From: an uncultured Oscillospiraceae bacterium
Lineage (GTDB): Bacteria; Bacillota; Clostridia; Oscillospirales; Oscillospiraceae
Length of the DNA: 64,000 nt
Direction of reading: 5' to 3'
NCBI GenBank assembly: GCA_934660965.1
Contig: CAKUIM010000003.1
Location: forward strand, 1-64,000
The notes under the pieces are model-generated. The model searched no databases. It was not told the DNA's origin and worked only from the letters and a program-made list of their open reading frames with translations. The translations under genes were made by a program, and so were the position numbers. Positions 8,073 through 19,359 of the stretch are shown here, piece after piece. Each line of letters opens with the position of its first letter. Position 1 is the stretch's first letter.

Positions 8073-9077
8073 ATGGATATGATGGCAGTTCTCTGCGAGC
8101 TTACCGCCGCCTTCGGCCCCTCCGGCGCGGAGACAGGCGCGGCGGGCGTGATCGAGCGCATCGCCCGGCAGTATTGCGATGAGACGTCCCGGGACACCCT
8201 TGGAAACCTCATCTGCCGCAAAAAGGGCAGCGGGCCCAAGGTCATGTTTGCCGCCCACATGGATTCCATCGGCCTTGTGGTCACCCACATTGACGAAAAG
8301 GGCTTTGCCCGGGTGGGCGCCATCGGCGGCGTACACCCGGCGGACGTGCTGCACACGCCGGTGCGCTTCCGCAACGGCGCCTGCGGCAAGGTGAGCGCCG
8401 ACCGGGACATCGAGCCCGGCAAGCTCAAGACCGCCGACCTCTTCATCGACCTGGGCGCCGAGAGCCGGGAGGAGGCCGAGCGCCTGGTGCGCGTGGGCGA
8501 CGTGGCGGTGTACGGCACCCAGACGGTTCAGGCAGGCAGCCGCATTATCTCGCCCTATATGGATAACCGCGTGTCCTGCCTTGTGCTGCTCATGGCCATG
8601 GAAAAGCTCCACCAGACGGAAAACGACCTCTATTTCGTCTTTACCGTCCAGGAAGAGGTGGGCCTGCGGGGGGGCAAAACCGCGGCCTGGGGGGTGGACC
8701 CGGACTGCGGCATCGCGGTGGACGTGACCGTGGCGGACGACGAGCCCGGCTCCAAGCACCTCAACAGCAGCGTGCTGGGCGGCGGCGCCGCCGTGAAGAT
8801 TATGGACAGCTCGGTGATCTGCGACCCCAAGATTGTGGAGCTGCTCATGGACCTTGCCAAGGCCGGAAACATCGCCGCCCAGCGGGACGTGATCCGCTCC
8901 GGCGGGACAGACGCCGGAGCCATCCACCAGACCCGCTGCGGCGTGCGCGCCGGCGGCATCTCTGTGCCCTGCCGGTATGTCCATACCCCCACCGAGATGG
9001 TGGATCAAAACGATATTTCTGCCTGTGCCGCCCTGGTGGCAGCCTTTGCGGAAGCCAAGCTGGAGAAGGAGTGTTAA
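8073..9077 (+). CDS. M42 family aminopeptidase, copy 3
   Basis: The third paralogue has 334 residues with AHMDSIG (His62), PYMDNR (Asp164), QEEVGLRG (Glu194-195), VDVTVADDE (Asp217) and RYVHTP (His304), so all expected metal and catalytic positions are intact. The ATG at 8073 is chosen because a perfect AGGAGG lies 9 bases upstream; a GTG at 8046 inside the end of copy 2 is less likely. The next gene follows within 6 bases. The three copies are as different from one another as separate subfamilies, so this is not a recent duplication. Confidence 0.9.
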   Translation: MDMMAVLCELTAAFGPSGAETGAAGVIERIARQYCDETSRDTLGNLICRKKGSGPKVMFAAHMDSIGLVVTHIDEKGFARVGAIGGVHPADVLHTPVRFRNGACGKVSADRDIEPGKLKTADLFIDLGAESREEAERLVRVGDVAVYGTQTVQAGSRIISPYMDNRVSCLVLLMAMEKLHQTENDLYFVFTVQEEVGLRGGKTAAWGVDPDCGIAVDVTVADDEPGSKHLNSSVLGGGAAVKIMDSSVICDPKIVELLMDLAKAGNIAAQRDVIRSGGTDAGAIHQTRCGVRAGGISVPCRYVHTPTEMVDQNDISACAALVAAFAEAKLEKEC

Positions 9078-9082
9078 GGAAT

Positions 9083-10333
9083 ATGCCTTTTCAGGTAAGC
9101 GAGCAGGTGCTCGCTCTTGCCCGCCAGGCGGAGCAGGGTCTTGGAGAGCAGTTTGCCCGGATTGACGCCATCGCCCAGCACAACACCCAGCGGGTGCTCT
9201 CCGCCTTTCAGGACCACCGGGTGGCGGAGGGCTACTTTGCCGGCACCACCGGCTACGGCTACGACGACCTTGGCCGGGAGCAGCTGGACCTCATCTACGC
9301 CCAGCTCTTCGGCACCGAGGACGCCCTGGTGCGCATCGGCTTTGTCAACGGCACCCACGCCATCTCGTCGGCCCTGTTCAGCGTCCTGCGGCCGGGGGAC
9401 ACCCTGGTGTCCGCCGTGGGCGCGCCCTATGACACGCTCCTTGGGGTCATCGGCGTTGCCGACAAGGGGACAGGCTCCCTGAAGGACTTCGGTGTGGCCT
9501 ACCGCCAGGTGGACCTGACGCCGGAGGACACCCCCGACCTCGACGCCCTGGCCGTCGCCGTGCGGGATAAGAGCGTCCGGGCGGTGCTCATCCAGCGCTC
9601 ACGGGGATACGCCACCCGGGCGTCCCTCTCGGTAGACGAGATCGGGCATATGTGCGCCGTCATCCGGGAGAATAACCCCGACGCCGCCATCCTGGTGGAC
9701 AACTGCTACGGCGAGTTTACGGAGGAGCAGGAACCAACCCATGTAGGGGCCGACCTGGTAGTGGGCTCCCTCATCAAAAACCCCGGCGGCGGCCTTGCCC
9801 CTACGGGCGGGTATCTGGCCGGCCGGCATGACCTCATCGAGGGCGCCGCCATGCGCCTGACCTGCCCGGGCATCGGCCGGGAGTGCGGTGCCACCCTGGG
9901 CAACAACCGGCTTTTGTATCAGGGGCTGTTCATGGCCCCCCACACCGTGGCCCAGGCGCTCAAGACCGCCGTGTTCGGCGCGAAAATGATGGAGCTTCTT
10001 GGGTATAAGGCGGAGCCTGCCTCTGATGAGGTCCGCCACGATATCATCCAGATGATCCGCCTGGGCAGCCCCGAGCGGCTCAAGCGCTTCTGCCGGGGCA
10101 TCCAGATGGGCGCGCCGGTGGATTCCTATGTCACGCCGGAGCCCTGGGACATGCCCGGCTACGACTGCCCGGTCATCATGGCGGCGGGAGCCTTCATCCA
10201 GGGCGCGTCCATCGAGCTCTCGGCGGACGCCCCCATGCGGGAGCCCTACACGGTCTATATGCAGGGCGGCCTCACCTACGAGGCGGGCAAGGCCGGCATC
10301 ATGCTGGCGGTGGAGGAATTGCTCAAGCCCTGA
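9083..10333 (+). CDS. PLP-dependent methionine gamma-lyase-like protein (PF06838, YnbB type)
   Basis: The 416-residue protein belongs to the family often labelled aluminium resistance protein or methionine gamma-lyase-like. Features are FAGTTGYGYDDLGR near residue 53, VDNCYGEF near 205 and the probable PLP lysine K232 in SLIKNPGGGLAPTGGY. Members are cytoplasmic fold-type I PLP enzymes with poorly established physiological substrates. The ATG at 9083 follows TAAGGAAT and GAAGGAG. It continues the M42 operon, which would fit recycling of amino acids released from peptides; this link is inference. Confidence 0.85.
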   Translation: MPFQVSEQVLALARQAEQGLGEQFARIDAIAQHNTQRVLSAFQDHRVAEGYFAGTTGYGYDDLGREQLDLIYAQLFGTEDALVRIGFVNGTHAISSALFSVLRPGDTLVSAVGAPYDTLLGVIGVADKGTGSLKDFGVAYRQVDLTPEDTPDLDALAVAVRDKSVRAVLIQRSRGYATRASLSVDEIGHMCAVIRENNPDAAILVDNCYGEFTEEQEPTHVGADLVVGSLIKNPGGGLAPTGGYLAGRHDLIEGAAMRLTCPGIGRECGATLGNNRLLYQGLFMAPHTVAQALKTAVFGAKMMELLGYKAEPASDEVRHDIIQMIRLGSPERLKRFCRGIQMGAPVDSYVTPEPWDMPGYDCPVIMAAGAFIQGASIELSADAPMREPYTVYMQGGLTYEAGKAGIMLAVEELLKP

Positions 10334-10381
10334 CATGGCGGACAGACGATGGCGCATACAGTTCCATAGGGGGTGTTCTCT

Positions 10382-13068
<2,687 letters not shown>

Positions 13069-13078
13069 AGAAATAAAA

Positions 13079-13101
13079 GACGGCAGGGGGGACCTGCCGT
13101 C
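13079..13101 (+). repeat. hairpin between ligA and the aminotransferase gene
   Basis: A perfect 9-bp stem GACGGCAGG / CCTGCCGTC with a 5-base loop follows ligA. It has no T tract, so it is not a classical terminator; it may stabilise the ligA 3' end or pause polymerase. Confidence 0.55.
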
Positions 13102-13133
13102 AGCGAAAACAGAGAGAAGAAGGCTAAACCCCT

Positions 13134-14306
13134 ATGCAGATGAGATTCGCAGAAAAAATGGACCGCTTCCAGCCCGGTATTTTCAATGTGCTGGACGAAA
13201 AACGCCGGGAGCGGGAGGCCGCCGGCAAGGGCGTATACAATCTGTCCATCGGCACGCCGGATTTCCTGCCCGAGCCCCATATCGTAGAAGCCGTGGCCCG
13301 GGCTGCCGCCGATGCGCGCAATTACCGCTACTCCCTGGGGGAGCTTCCGGAGCTGACCGCGGCAGTGCAGCACTGGTATCAGCGGCGCTACGGCGTGGAG
13401 CTGGAGCGGGATGAGCTTATGACGGTGTACGGCTCCCAGGAGGGCCTTGCCCACATCGGCTGGGCCCTGTGCGACCCCGGCGACGTGGTGCTGGTGCCCG
13501 ACCCGGGCTACCCCATTTTTGAGATCGGCCCGGCCCTTTGCGGCGCGCAGTGCGTGCGCTACCCGCTGCGGCCGGAAAACAGCTATCTGCCTGATCTGGA
13601 CGCCATCGACCCCGCGCTGGCCCAACGGGCAAAGTGCATGGTGGTGTCCTACCCGGCAAACCCGGTGTGCGTGGCCGCGCCGGACGAGTTCTACCACCGC
13701 CTCATCGACTTTGCCCGCCGCTATCAGATCATCATCCTTCACGACAACGCCTATTCTGACATCATCTTCGACGGCCGGGTGGGCAAGTCCTTCCTCGCCT
13801 TCGACGGCGCCCGGGAGGTTGGGGTGGAGTTCAACTCCCTGTCCAAGACCTATAACCTCACCGGCGCACGGGTGTCCTTCGTGCTGGGCAACCGGGACAT
13901 CGTGCGCTGCTTCCGCCGCCTGCGCTCCCAGATCGACTACGGCGCCTTTCTGCCGGTACAGTACGGGGCCATCGCCGCCCTGGAGGGGCCCCAGGAGAGC
14001 GTGGCGCGCAACCGCGCGGAGTATCAGGCCCGGCGGGACGCGCTGTGCGGCGGCCTGCGCCGCGCCGGCTGGGACGTGCCGGACAGCCAGGGCAGCATGT
14101 TCGCCTGGGCGCCGCTGCCCGCCGGACGCACCGACTCCGTGGCCTTCTGCTTCGAGCTTTTGGAACGCACCGGTCTGCTGTGTACCCCCGGCGCCGCCTT
14201 CGGCGACCTGGGGGAGGGCCACGTGCGCTTCGCCCTGGTGCGGCCGGCCGCGGTCATGGACGAGATCGCCGCCGCCGTGGCGGAGAGCGGCATCCTGCGG
14301 GGCTGA
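13134..14306 (+). CDS. class I/II aminotransferase, LL-diaminopimelate aminotransferase-like
   Basis: The 390-residue fold-type I PLP enzyme carries NLSIGTPDFLPEP (36-48), SYPANPVCVAAP (about 172-183), HDNAYSDIIFDG (about 203) and the PLP lysine K238 in SLSKTYNLTGARVSFVLG. This pattern groups it with LL-diaminopimelate, alanine or aspartate aminotransferases of Firmicutes. No other lysine-pathway gene is adjacent, so the substrate stays open. The ATG at 13134 follows AGAAGG by 10 bases. Confidence 0.8.
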   Translation: MQMRFAEKMDRFQPGIFNVLDEKRREREAAGKGVYNLSIGTPDFLPEPHIVEAVARAAADARNYRYSLGELPELTAAVQHWYQRRYGVELERDELMTVYGSQEGLAHIGWALCDPGDVVLVPDPGYPIFEIGPALCGAQCVRYPLRPENSYLPDLDAIDPALAQRAKCMVVSYPANPVCVAAPDEFYHRLIDFARRYQIIILHDNAYSDIIFDGRVGKSFLAFDGAREVGVEFNSLSKTYNLTGARVSFVLGNRDIVRCFRRLRSQIDYGAFLPVQYGAIAALEGPQESVARNRAEYQARRDALCGGLRRAGWDVPDSQGSMFAWAPLPAGRTDSVAFCFELLERTGLLCTPGAAFGDLGEGHVRFALVRPAAVMDEIAAAVAESGILRG

Positions 14307-14313
14307 GCGACGG

Positions 14314-14694
14314 CTACGGCTGCGTTTCGCCGCCCTTGTCCCGGCGCAGCAGCTCCCGGGCGCCGATGACAAGCAGAAACGCCCCGAAGCAGCGGCGCAG
14401 CAGCGCCGTATCCATGCCGGAGGCCAGGTAGGCCCCCAGCGCCGTGCATGCCGACCCGGCCAGGATGGCGGGCAGCAGGGCGGCCTTCTCGATATAGCGG
14501 TTTTTGATGTGGGCGGGCAGCGCCGCCGCAGCGGCGGGGAGGAAGTAGAGCAGGTTGATCCCCTGGGCCTGGGCCTGGCCGACACCGGCAAAGGCCGTGA
14601 GGTAAATAAGCAGCAGCGAGCCGCCGCCCACGCCGAAGCCGGACAGGATTCCCGCCGCCGCCCCAGCCAGAATGGGCAGAATATACGCTTTCAT
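14314..14694 (-). CDS. half-size TauE/SafE-type membrane permease, second half
   Basis: The 126-residue, strongly hydrophobic protein begins MKAYILPILAGAAAGILSGF, then GVGGGSLLL, the inner repeat signature of TauE/SafE (DUF81) anion exporters, and holds about four membrane segments. Full-length family members are near 250 residues and contain two such halves. Here each half is its own gene, 6 bases apart, so the two products probably pair into one transporter. No clear ribosome site precedes this ATG, which points to translational coupling with the upstream half. Confidence 0.78.
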   Translation of the reverse strand: MKAYILPILAGAAAGILSGFGVGGGSLLLIYLTAFAGVGQAQAQGINLLYFLPAAAAALPAHIKNRYIEKAALLPAILAGSACTALGAYLASGMDTALLRRCFGAFLLVIGARELLRRDKGGETQP

Positions 14695-14700
14695 GGCCGT

Positions 14701-15060
14701 TTACAGCAGCGCCCGGACGCCGCCGTATAAAATCAGCAGGGCAAAGGCACGGCGCAGCCACGGCATTGGAAGGCGGCGGAACAGCCGACCACCCAAGAGC
14801 CCTCCGATCAGCCCGCCGGCCAGATAGGGAAGGGCAGAGGGCAGGTCCAATGCGCCACGGGTAAGGTAGATGGCGGCGGAGACGGCGCACAGCGGCAGAA
14901 TAACGGCCACCGAAGTGGCAAAGGCCCGGCGTTGGGAAAGACCGCATTTTCCGGCGAGCAGCGGCACCAGAAGCATTCCGCCGCCGCCCCCGAAAAAGCC
15001 GTTGACAAGCCCGGCCGCAGCCCCCGCCGCGGCGAACCAAAGGGTTTTCTTCATTTCCAT
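14701..15060 (-). CDS. half-size TauE/SafE-type membrane permease, first half
   Basis: The 119-residue protein (MEMKKTLWFAAAGAAAG) carries the matching signature NGFFGGGGGMLLVPLL and ATSVAVILPLCAVSA, with about four membrane segments. It corresponds to one half of a TauE/SafE exporter. The ATG at 15060 has GGGAGGG 8 bases upstream. The substrate (sulfite, sulfoacetate or another organic anion in known members) cannot be read from the sequence. The gene is divergent from ruvC. Confidence 0.78.
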   Translation of the reverse strand: MEMKKTLWFAAAGAAAGLVNGFFGGGGGMLLVPLLAGKCGLSQRRAFATSVAVILPLCAVSAAIYLTRGALDLPSALPYLAGGLIGGLLGGRLFRRLPMPWLRRAFALLILYGGVRALL

Positions 15061-15224
15061 GCCCGCATCCCTCCCGCGCTGCACCTGATATGTAAGGGCA
15101 GAGCGCGCCATGCAGGGCCGCGCTCCTGATTGCAGTATGGCCGCGCCGCCCCGGGATTATCCCCCGGAGAGCACTCCCGGGCACCTATTTACGCTGCCGT
15201 ATCCATATCCGGCGCGGCTGCGCC

Positions 15225-15253
15225 TTGCAAGAGGGAGCCCGATATGGTACAAT
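15225..15253 (+). promoter_or_regulatory. promoter of the ruvCAB unit
   Basis: TTGCAA (15225-15230), 17 bp, TACAAT (15248-15253), 55 bp before the ruvC start. No clear SOS box was recognised around it. Confidence 0.75.
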
Positions 15254-15307
15254 AGTTTGAATTTCACCGGCATGCCGCGGCATGCTTGCCGGAAGGGAGG
15301 GCGCCGC

Positions 15308-15796
15308 ATGCTGATTTTAGGGATCGACCCGGGCTACGCCATTGTGGGCTTCGGCCTTGTGGAGCACGCCGGCGCCCGGCAGCGTCTGGTCCGCTGCGGC
15401 GCCATCAACACCCCCGCCGGGGTGCGGCTGTCCGCCCGGCTTTTGCAGATCGCGGACGATTTCGAGACCCTGGTGCGCCGGTTTCACCCGGATGTGATGG
15501 CCATTGAAGAGCTTTTCTTCAACAACAATGTTACCACCGGCATCGGTGTCGCCCAGGCCCGGGGGGTCATCATCATGAGCGCCGAGCGGCTGGGCCTGCC
15601 CATTTATGAATACAACCCGTCCCAGGTCAAGCAGGCGGTGGTGGGCTACGGAAAGGCCGAAAAGCACCAGGTGATGGATATGACCAGGCGTATCCTGGGG
15701 CTGGCGGCAGTGCCCAAGCCGGACGACGCCGCCGACGCGGTGGCCATCGCGCTGTGCCACGCGCGCTCGTCCACCTCGCAGCTGCTATCCCTTTGA
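15308..15796 (+). CDS. ruvC: Holliday junction resolvase RuvC
   Basis: RuvC cuts Holliday junctions in symmetric fashion during recombination. The 162-residue protein has the acidic active site: Asp7 in GIDPGYAIVG, Glu67 in AIEELFF, and Asp140/Asp143 in KPDDAADA. FFNNNVTTGIGVAQARG is the family hallmark. The ATG at 15308 follows GGAAGGGAGG. It heads the ruvC-ruvA-ruvB operon. Confidence 0.96.
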   Translation: MLILGIDPGYAIVGFGLVEHAGARQRLVRCGAINTPAGVRLSARLLQIADDFETLVRRFHPDVMAIEELFFNNNVTTGIGVAQARGVIIMSAERLGLPIYEYNPSQVKQAVVGYGKAEKHQVMDMTRRILGLAAVPKPDDAADAVAIALCHARSSTSQLLSL

Positions 15797-15812
15797 ATTT
15801 GGGAGGAAGATT

Positions 15813-16415
15813 ATGCTTTACTACGTTCAGGGTACGGTGGCCCAGCTGCTGCCCAATCTGGCGGTCATTGACTGCGGCGGCGTGGGCTATGCCTGCAATA
15901 CAACGTCCTATACGCTCTCTTCTCTCAACATGGGTAAAGCCGCAAAGCTTTACACCATGCTCTACGTGAAGGAGGATATTTTTGAGCTCTACGGCTTTGC
16001 CTCGGAGCAGGAGCTCGCCACCTTCCGCATGCTGCTTGGGGTGTCCGGCGTGGGGCCCAAGGCTGCCCTTGCCATCCTCTCGTGCAACAGCCCCGAGGGC
16101 TTTGCCCTGGCCATCGTCTCCGGTAACGAGAGGGCCCTGACCAGCGCCCCCGGGGTGGGCAAGAAGATTGCCCAGCGGATCATTCTTGAACTCAAGGATA
16201 AGCTCGCCAAGGGCCAGCTTGCCGGCGGCGGGATGGAGAGCTTTGCCGGCGGCACCGCCGTCATCCCCGAGGATAAGGTCAGCGAGGCCTCCGCCGCCCT
16301 TGCGGTGCTGGGCTACAGCCAGCAGGAGATTGCCGCCGCCCTCAAGGGCATGGACCTTTCCGGCCTTACGCTGGAGCAGGTCATCAAGCAGTGCCTGAAG
16401 CGGATGATGCAGTAA
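15813..16415 (+). CDS. ruvA: Holliday junction DNA helicase subunit RuvA
   Basis: RuvA binds the four-way junction as a tetramer and loads RuvB. The 200-residue protein has the N-terminal OB domain (GTVAQLLPNLAVIDCGGVGY), tandem helix-hairpin-helix motifs (LLGVSGVGPKAAL and LTSAPGVGKKIAQRI), a flexible linker, and the C-terminal RuvB-binding domain (about 155-200). GGGAGGAAG precedes the ATG, 16 bases after ruvC. Confidence 0.97.
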   Translation: MLYYVQGTVAQLLPNLAVIDCGGVGYACNTTSYTLSSLNMGKAAKLYTMLYVKEDIFELYGFASEQELATFRMLLGVSGVGPKAALAILSCNSPEGFALAIVSGNERALTSAPGVGKKIAQRIILELKDKLAKGQLAGGGMESFAGGTAVIPEDKVSEASAALAVLGYSQQEIAAALKGMDLSGLTLEQVIKQCLKRMMQ

Positions 16416-16467
16416 GGCGCGCCCCCAACCGCAGTGATTTAAGCTGTTTCAGGAAGGATGTGATCCC

Positions 16468-17520
16468 TTGAGCATTGATTTTTCGGAAGAGAGCTTCGAA
16501 TCTTCCCAGCCCCTGGTGACCACCAGCCTTACGGCGGAGGACGCGGGGGAGGTCTCTCTGCGCCCGAAAACCCTGACGGAATATATCGGCCAGGAGAAGG
16601 CCAAGGCCAACCTCGGTATTTTCATTGAGGCGGCCAAAATGCGCGGCGAGCCCCTGGACCATGTCCTGCTCCACGGCCCCCCGGGCCTTGGCAAGACTAC
16701 ATTGTCCGGCATCATCGCCAACGAAATGGGGGTCAACATCCGCATCACCTCCGGCCCGGCCATTGAAAAGCCCGGCGACCTGGCGGCGCTGCTGACCAAC
16801 CTTCAGGAAAACGACATTCTGTTCGTGGACGAAATTCACCGGCTCAACCGCTCCGTGGAGGAAATTCTGTACCCCGCCATGGAGGATTACGCCATTGACA
16901 TCATCATCGGCAAGGGGCCGTCGGCCAACTCCATCCGGCTGGATCTGCCCAAATTCACCCTCATCGGCGCCACCACCCGGGCGGGGCAGCTCTCCGCGCC
17001 TTTGCGGGACCGCTTCGGCGTAACGCTGCGGCTGGAGCTTTACACCCCGGAAGAGCTCTCGCTGATCGTCCGGCGCTCCGCCGGCATTCTGGGCGTGCCC
17101 ATCGAGGATTCCGGTGCCCTGGAGATTGCCCGGCGCAGCCGGGGCACTCCCCGCATTGCAAACCGGATGCTCCGGCGGGTGCGGGACTTTGCCCAGGTCA
17201 CCGCCGGCGGCGTCATCACACAGGGCGTGGCCGACCGGGCCCTGCGGGCGCTGGAGATCGACGAGCTTGGCCTTGACGACATCGACCGGCGGATGCTCAC
17301 CAGCATCATCGAGCACTACGGCGGCGGCCCGGTGGGCCTTGATACCCTGGCCGCCACCATCAACGAGGAGACCGTCACCCTGGAGGACGTCTACGAGCCC
17401 TACCTCATGCAGCTGGGCTTCTTGAAGCGCACCCCCCGGGGCCGGTGCGTCACCCGGAAGGCCTATGCGCACCTGGGCCTTGCCGTGCCGGACGACGGGA
17501 TGGAACAGCTGACGCTGTAA
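16468..17520 (+). CDS. ruvB: Holliday junction branch migration ATPase RuvB
   Basis: RuvB is the hexameric AAA+ motor of branch migration. The 350-residue protein has Walker [10 protein letters not shown] at 70-78, Walker [10 protein letters not shown] near 118, sensor I GATTRAG, the arginine finger region APLRDRFG, and a C-terminal winged helix (RTPRGRCVT). A TTG at 16468 is the likely start, with AGGAAGGAT upstream; the family normally begins at this point. Confidence 0.97.
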   Translation: MSIDFSEESFESSQPLVTTSLTAEDAGEVSLRPKTLTEYIGQEKAKANLGIFIEAAKMRGEPLDHVLLHGPPGLGKTTLSGIIANEMGVNIRITSGPAIEKPGDLAALLTNLQENDILFVDEIHRLNRSVEEILYPAMEDYAIDIIIGKGPSANSIRLDLPKFTLIGATTRAGQLSAPLRDRFGVTLRLELYTPEELSLIVRRSAGILGVPIEDSGALEIARRSRGTPRIANRMLRRVRDFAQVTAGGVITQGVADRALRALEIDELGLDDIDRRMLTSIIEHYGGGPVGLDTLAATINEETVTLEDVYEPYLMQLGFLKRTPRGRCVTRKAYAHLGLAVPDDGMEQLTL

Positions 17521-17535
17521 AAAGGAGCAGCTGAT

Positions 17536-17907
17536 ATGGTCGGGTTCTATGTATTTATGTTTGTCTGCGTGCTTCTGCTCCCGGCCGCCATGCTGTTTTT
17601 GGGGTATCGCTGGCAGCAAAAGCCGCCGCGCTCCATCAATATTGTTTTTGGCTATCGCACCCGGCGCTCCATGTCCAGCAAGCAGGCTTGGGATTATGCC
17701 CATCAGTATTGCGGGAAAACATGGATAAAGTGCGGATGGATTTCTGTTGCCTTTGCCGCTTTTTCTATGATCGTCCTGGGAATTGTCACACTGGATGTTG
17801 CCACAGTCGGCATAGTCGGCGGAATCATTACGTGCCTTGAATTGCTGCCGGCTGCCGCATCGCTTGCCGCGACGGAACGGGCGCTGAAACGCGAATTTGG
17901 AATTTGA
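17536..17907 (+). CDS. SdpI-family small membrane protein
   Basis: The 123-residue protein has three or four membrane segments and the SdpI-type loop GYRTRRSMSSKQAWDYAHQY after the first pair. SdpI of B. subtilis is an immunity and signalling protein against the SdpC toxin, but most family members have no known role. The gene sits between ruvB and glmM with 15-base and 17-base gaps, and its sequence is less GC-rich than either neighbour, which suggests later insertion. AAAAGGAG precedes the ATG. Confidence 0.75.
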   Translation: MVGFYVFMFVCVLLLPAAMLFLGYRWQQKPPRSINIVFGYRTRRSMSSKQAWDYAHQYCGKTWIKCGWISVAFAAFSMIVLGIVTLDVATVGIVGGIITCLELLPAAASLAATERALKREFGI

Positions 17908-17924
17908 TCGAGGTGGATTCTCAC

Positions 17925-19289
17925 ATGGGAAAATTGTTTGGGACCGATGGCATCCGCGGAATCGTCAATGAGGGGCTGGACGCGGAGCTTGCCTACAAGG
18001 TAGGCCTTGCCGCGGCGTCGGTGCTCTCCCGGGGGAAGAACGGCCGGGTGCTGGTGGCCATCGGCAAGGACACCCGTATCTCCGGCGATCTTTTGAAGGG
18101 CGCCCTGGTGGCCGGGCTGTGTACCGCCGGGGCAGACGTGCTGGACCTGGGCACGCTGCCCACGCCGGGGGTAGCCTGGGTCACTGTGGACGCCGGAGCG
18201 GATGCAGGCATCGTCATCTCCGCCTCCCACAACCCCTTCGAGCACAACGGCATCAAGATTTTCAACGGCCGGGGCTACAAGCTCTCCGACGAGCTGGAAG
18301 GGGAGATCGAGGCCATCGTCCTCTCCGGCGCCGCCGCCGTGCCCCGGAAGACCCGGGGGGACATCGGCAAGGTGCGCTACGTCGCCCCCAAGGCGTCGGA
18401 CGACTACATCGACCACCTGGCAGCGTCGGTGTCCGGCCGGCTCGCCGGCATGCGCATCCTGGTAGACTGCGCAAACGGCGCCGCCTCCTCCACCGCCGCC
18501 CGACTGTTTGAGCGCTTCCCTGACCTGCGCACCGACGTCATCAACGCCGACCCCGACGGCGTGAACATCAACGCCCGCTGCGGCTCCACCCACATGGACT
18601 CCCTGGCCGCCATGGTGGTGGCCGGCGGGTACGACCTGGGCCTTGCCTTCGACGGCGACGCCGACCGCTGCCTTGCAGTGGACGAGAAGGGCGGCAGCAT
18701 TGACGGCGACCAGATCATGGCCCTGTGCGCCCTGGGACTGAAGGCAGAGGGGAAGCTCACCGGCAACACTGTGGTGGCCACCGTGATGTCCAACCTGGGT
18801 CTTCATCTCTTTGCCGAGGAGCACGGCATCAACGTGGAGTGCACCAACGTGGGGGACCGGAATGTCCTCGAGCGCATGGTGGAAAAGGACTACGCCATCG
18901 GCGGTGAGCAGTCCGGCCATATGATCTTCCGGGCCTACGCCACCACCGGCGACGGGCAGCTTACCGCACTGCAGATTCTCTCCCTGCTCGAGCACAGCGG
19001 AAAGCCCGCGTCGGAGCTCTTCGGCGCCTGCGTGCGCTGCCCCCAGGCCCTGGTCAACGTCCCGGTGGAGGGTGGAAACGCCGCCAAGGAGGCCATTATG
19101 GCCGCCCGGTGGCTGCGGGACGCCATTGCCGAGCGTGAAGCTAAGCTTGCCGGCAAAGGGCGGGTGCTGGTGCGCCCCTCCGGAACCGAGGCGCTCATCC
19201 GCGTCATGGTGGAGGCCAGCGACCACGATGAGGCAGCGTGCTATGCAGAAGAACTCGCAGCCCTGATAAAATCGACAAAAAACATATAA
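17925..19289 (+). CDS. glmM: phosphoglucosamine mutase
   Basis: GlmM converts glucosamine-6-phosphate to glucosamine-1-phosphate on the way to UDP-GlcNAc for peptidoglycan. The 454-residue protein starts MGKLFGTDGIRGIVNE, has the phosphoserine loop SASHNP (Ser101), the metal loop DGDADR (243-248), GEQSGHM and the C-terminal phosphate loop RPSGTEALIRVM. The ATG at 17925 follows GAGGTG by about 9 bases; an in-frame TTG at 17904 is not needed. It is the last gene before the sigma-factor promoter. Confidence 0.96.
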   Translation: MGKLFGTDGIRGIVNEGLDAELAYKVGLAAASVLSRGKNGRVLVAIGKDTRISGDLLKGALVAGLCTAGADVLDLGTLPTPGVAWVTVDAGADAGIVISASHNPFEHNGIKIFNGRGYKLSDELEGEIEAIVLSGAAAVPRKTRGDIGKVRYVAPKASDDYIDHLAASVSGRLAGMRILVDCANGAASSTAARLFERFPDLRTDVINADPDGVNINARCGSTHMDSLAAMVVAGGYDLGLAFDGDADRCLAVDEKGGSIDGDQIMALCALGLKAEGKLTGNTVVATVMSNLGLHLFAEEHGINVECTNVGDRNVLERMVEKDYAIGGEQSGHMIFRAYATTGDGQLTALQILSLLEHSGKPASELFGACVRCPQALVNVPVEGGNAAKEAIMAARWLRDAIAEREAKLAGKGRVLVRPSGTEALIRVMVEASDHDEAACYAEELAALIKSTKNI

Positions 19290-19315
19290 GCAAAGGAAAA
19301 TATTTGTATACGCTA

Positions 19316-19345
19316 TTGACAAAATCACAAATCGCGGCGTATACT
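19316..19345 (+). promoter_or_regulatory. promoter of the sigma-factor gene
   Basis: TTGACA (19316-19321), 18 bp, TATACT (19340-19345). Transcription would begin about 8 bases before the ATG at 19360. Confidence 0.75.
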
Positions 19346-19359
19346 GTTAAAGTAATTTT

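Noticed and set aside
13079..13101. Hairpin after ligA as an intrinsic terminator
   Set aside because: The 9-bp stem is perfect, but no T tract follows on either strand.
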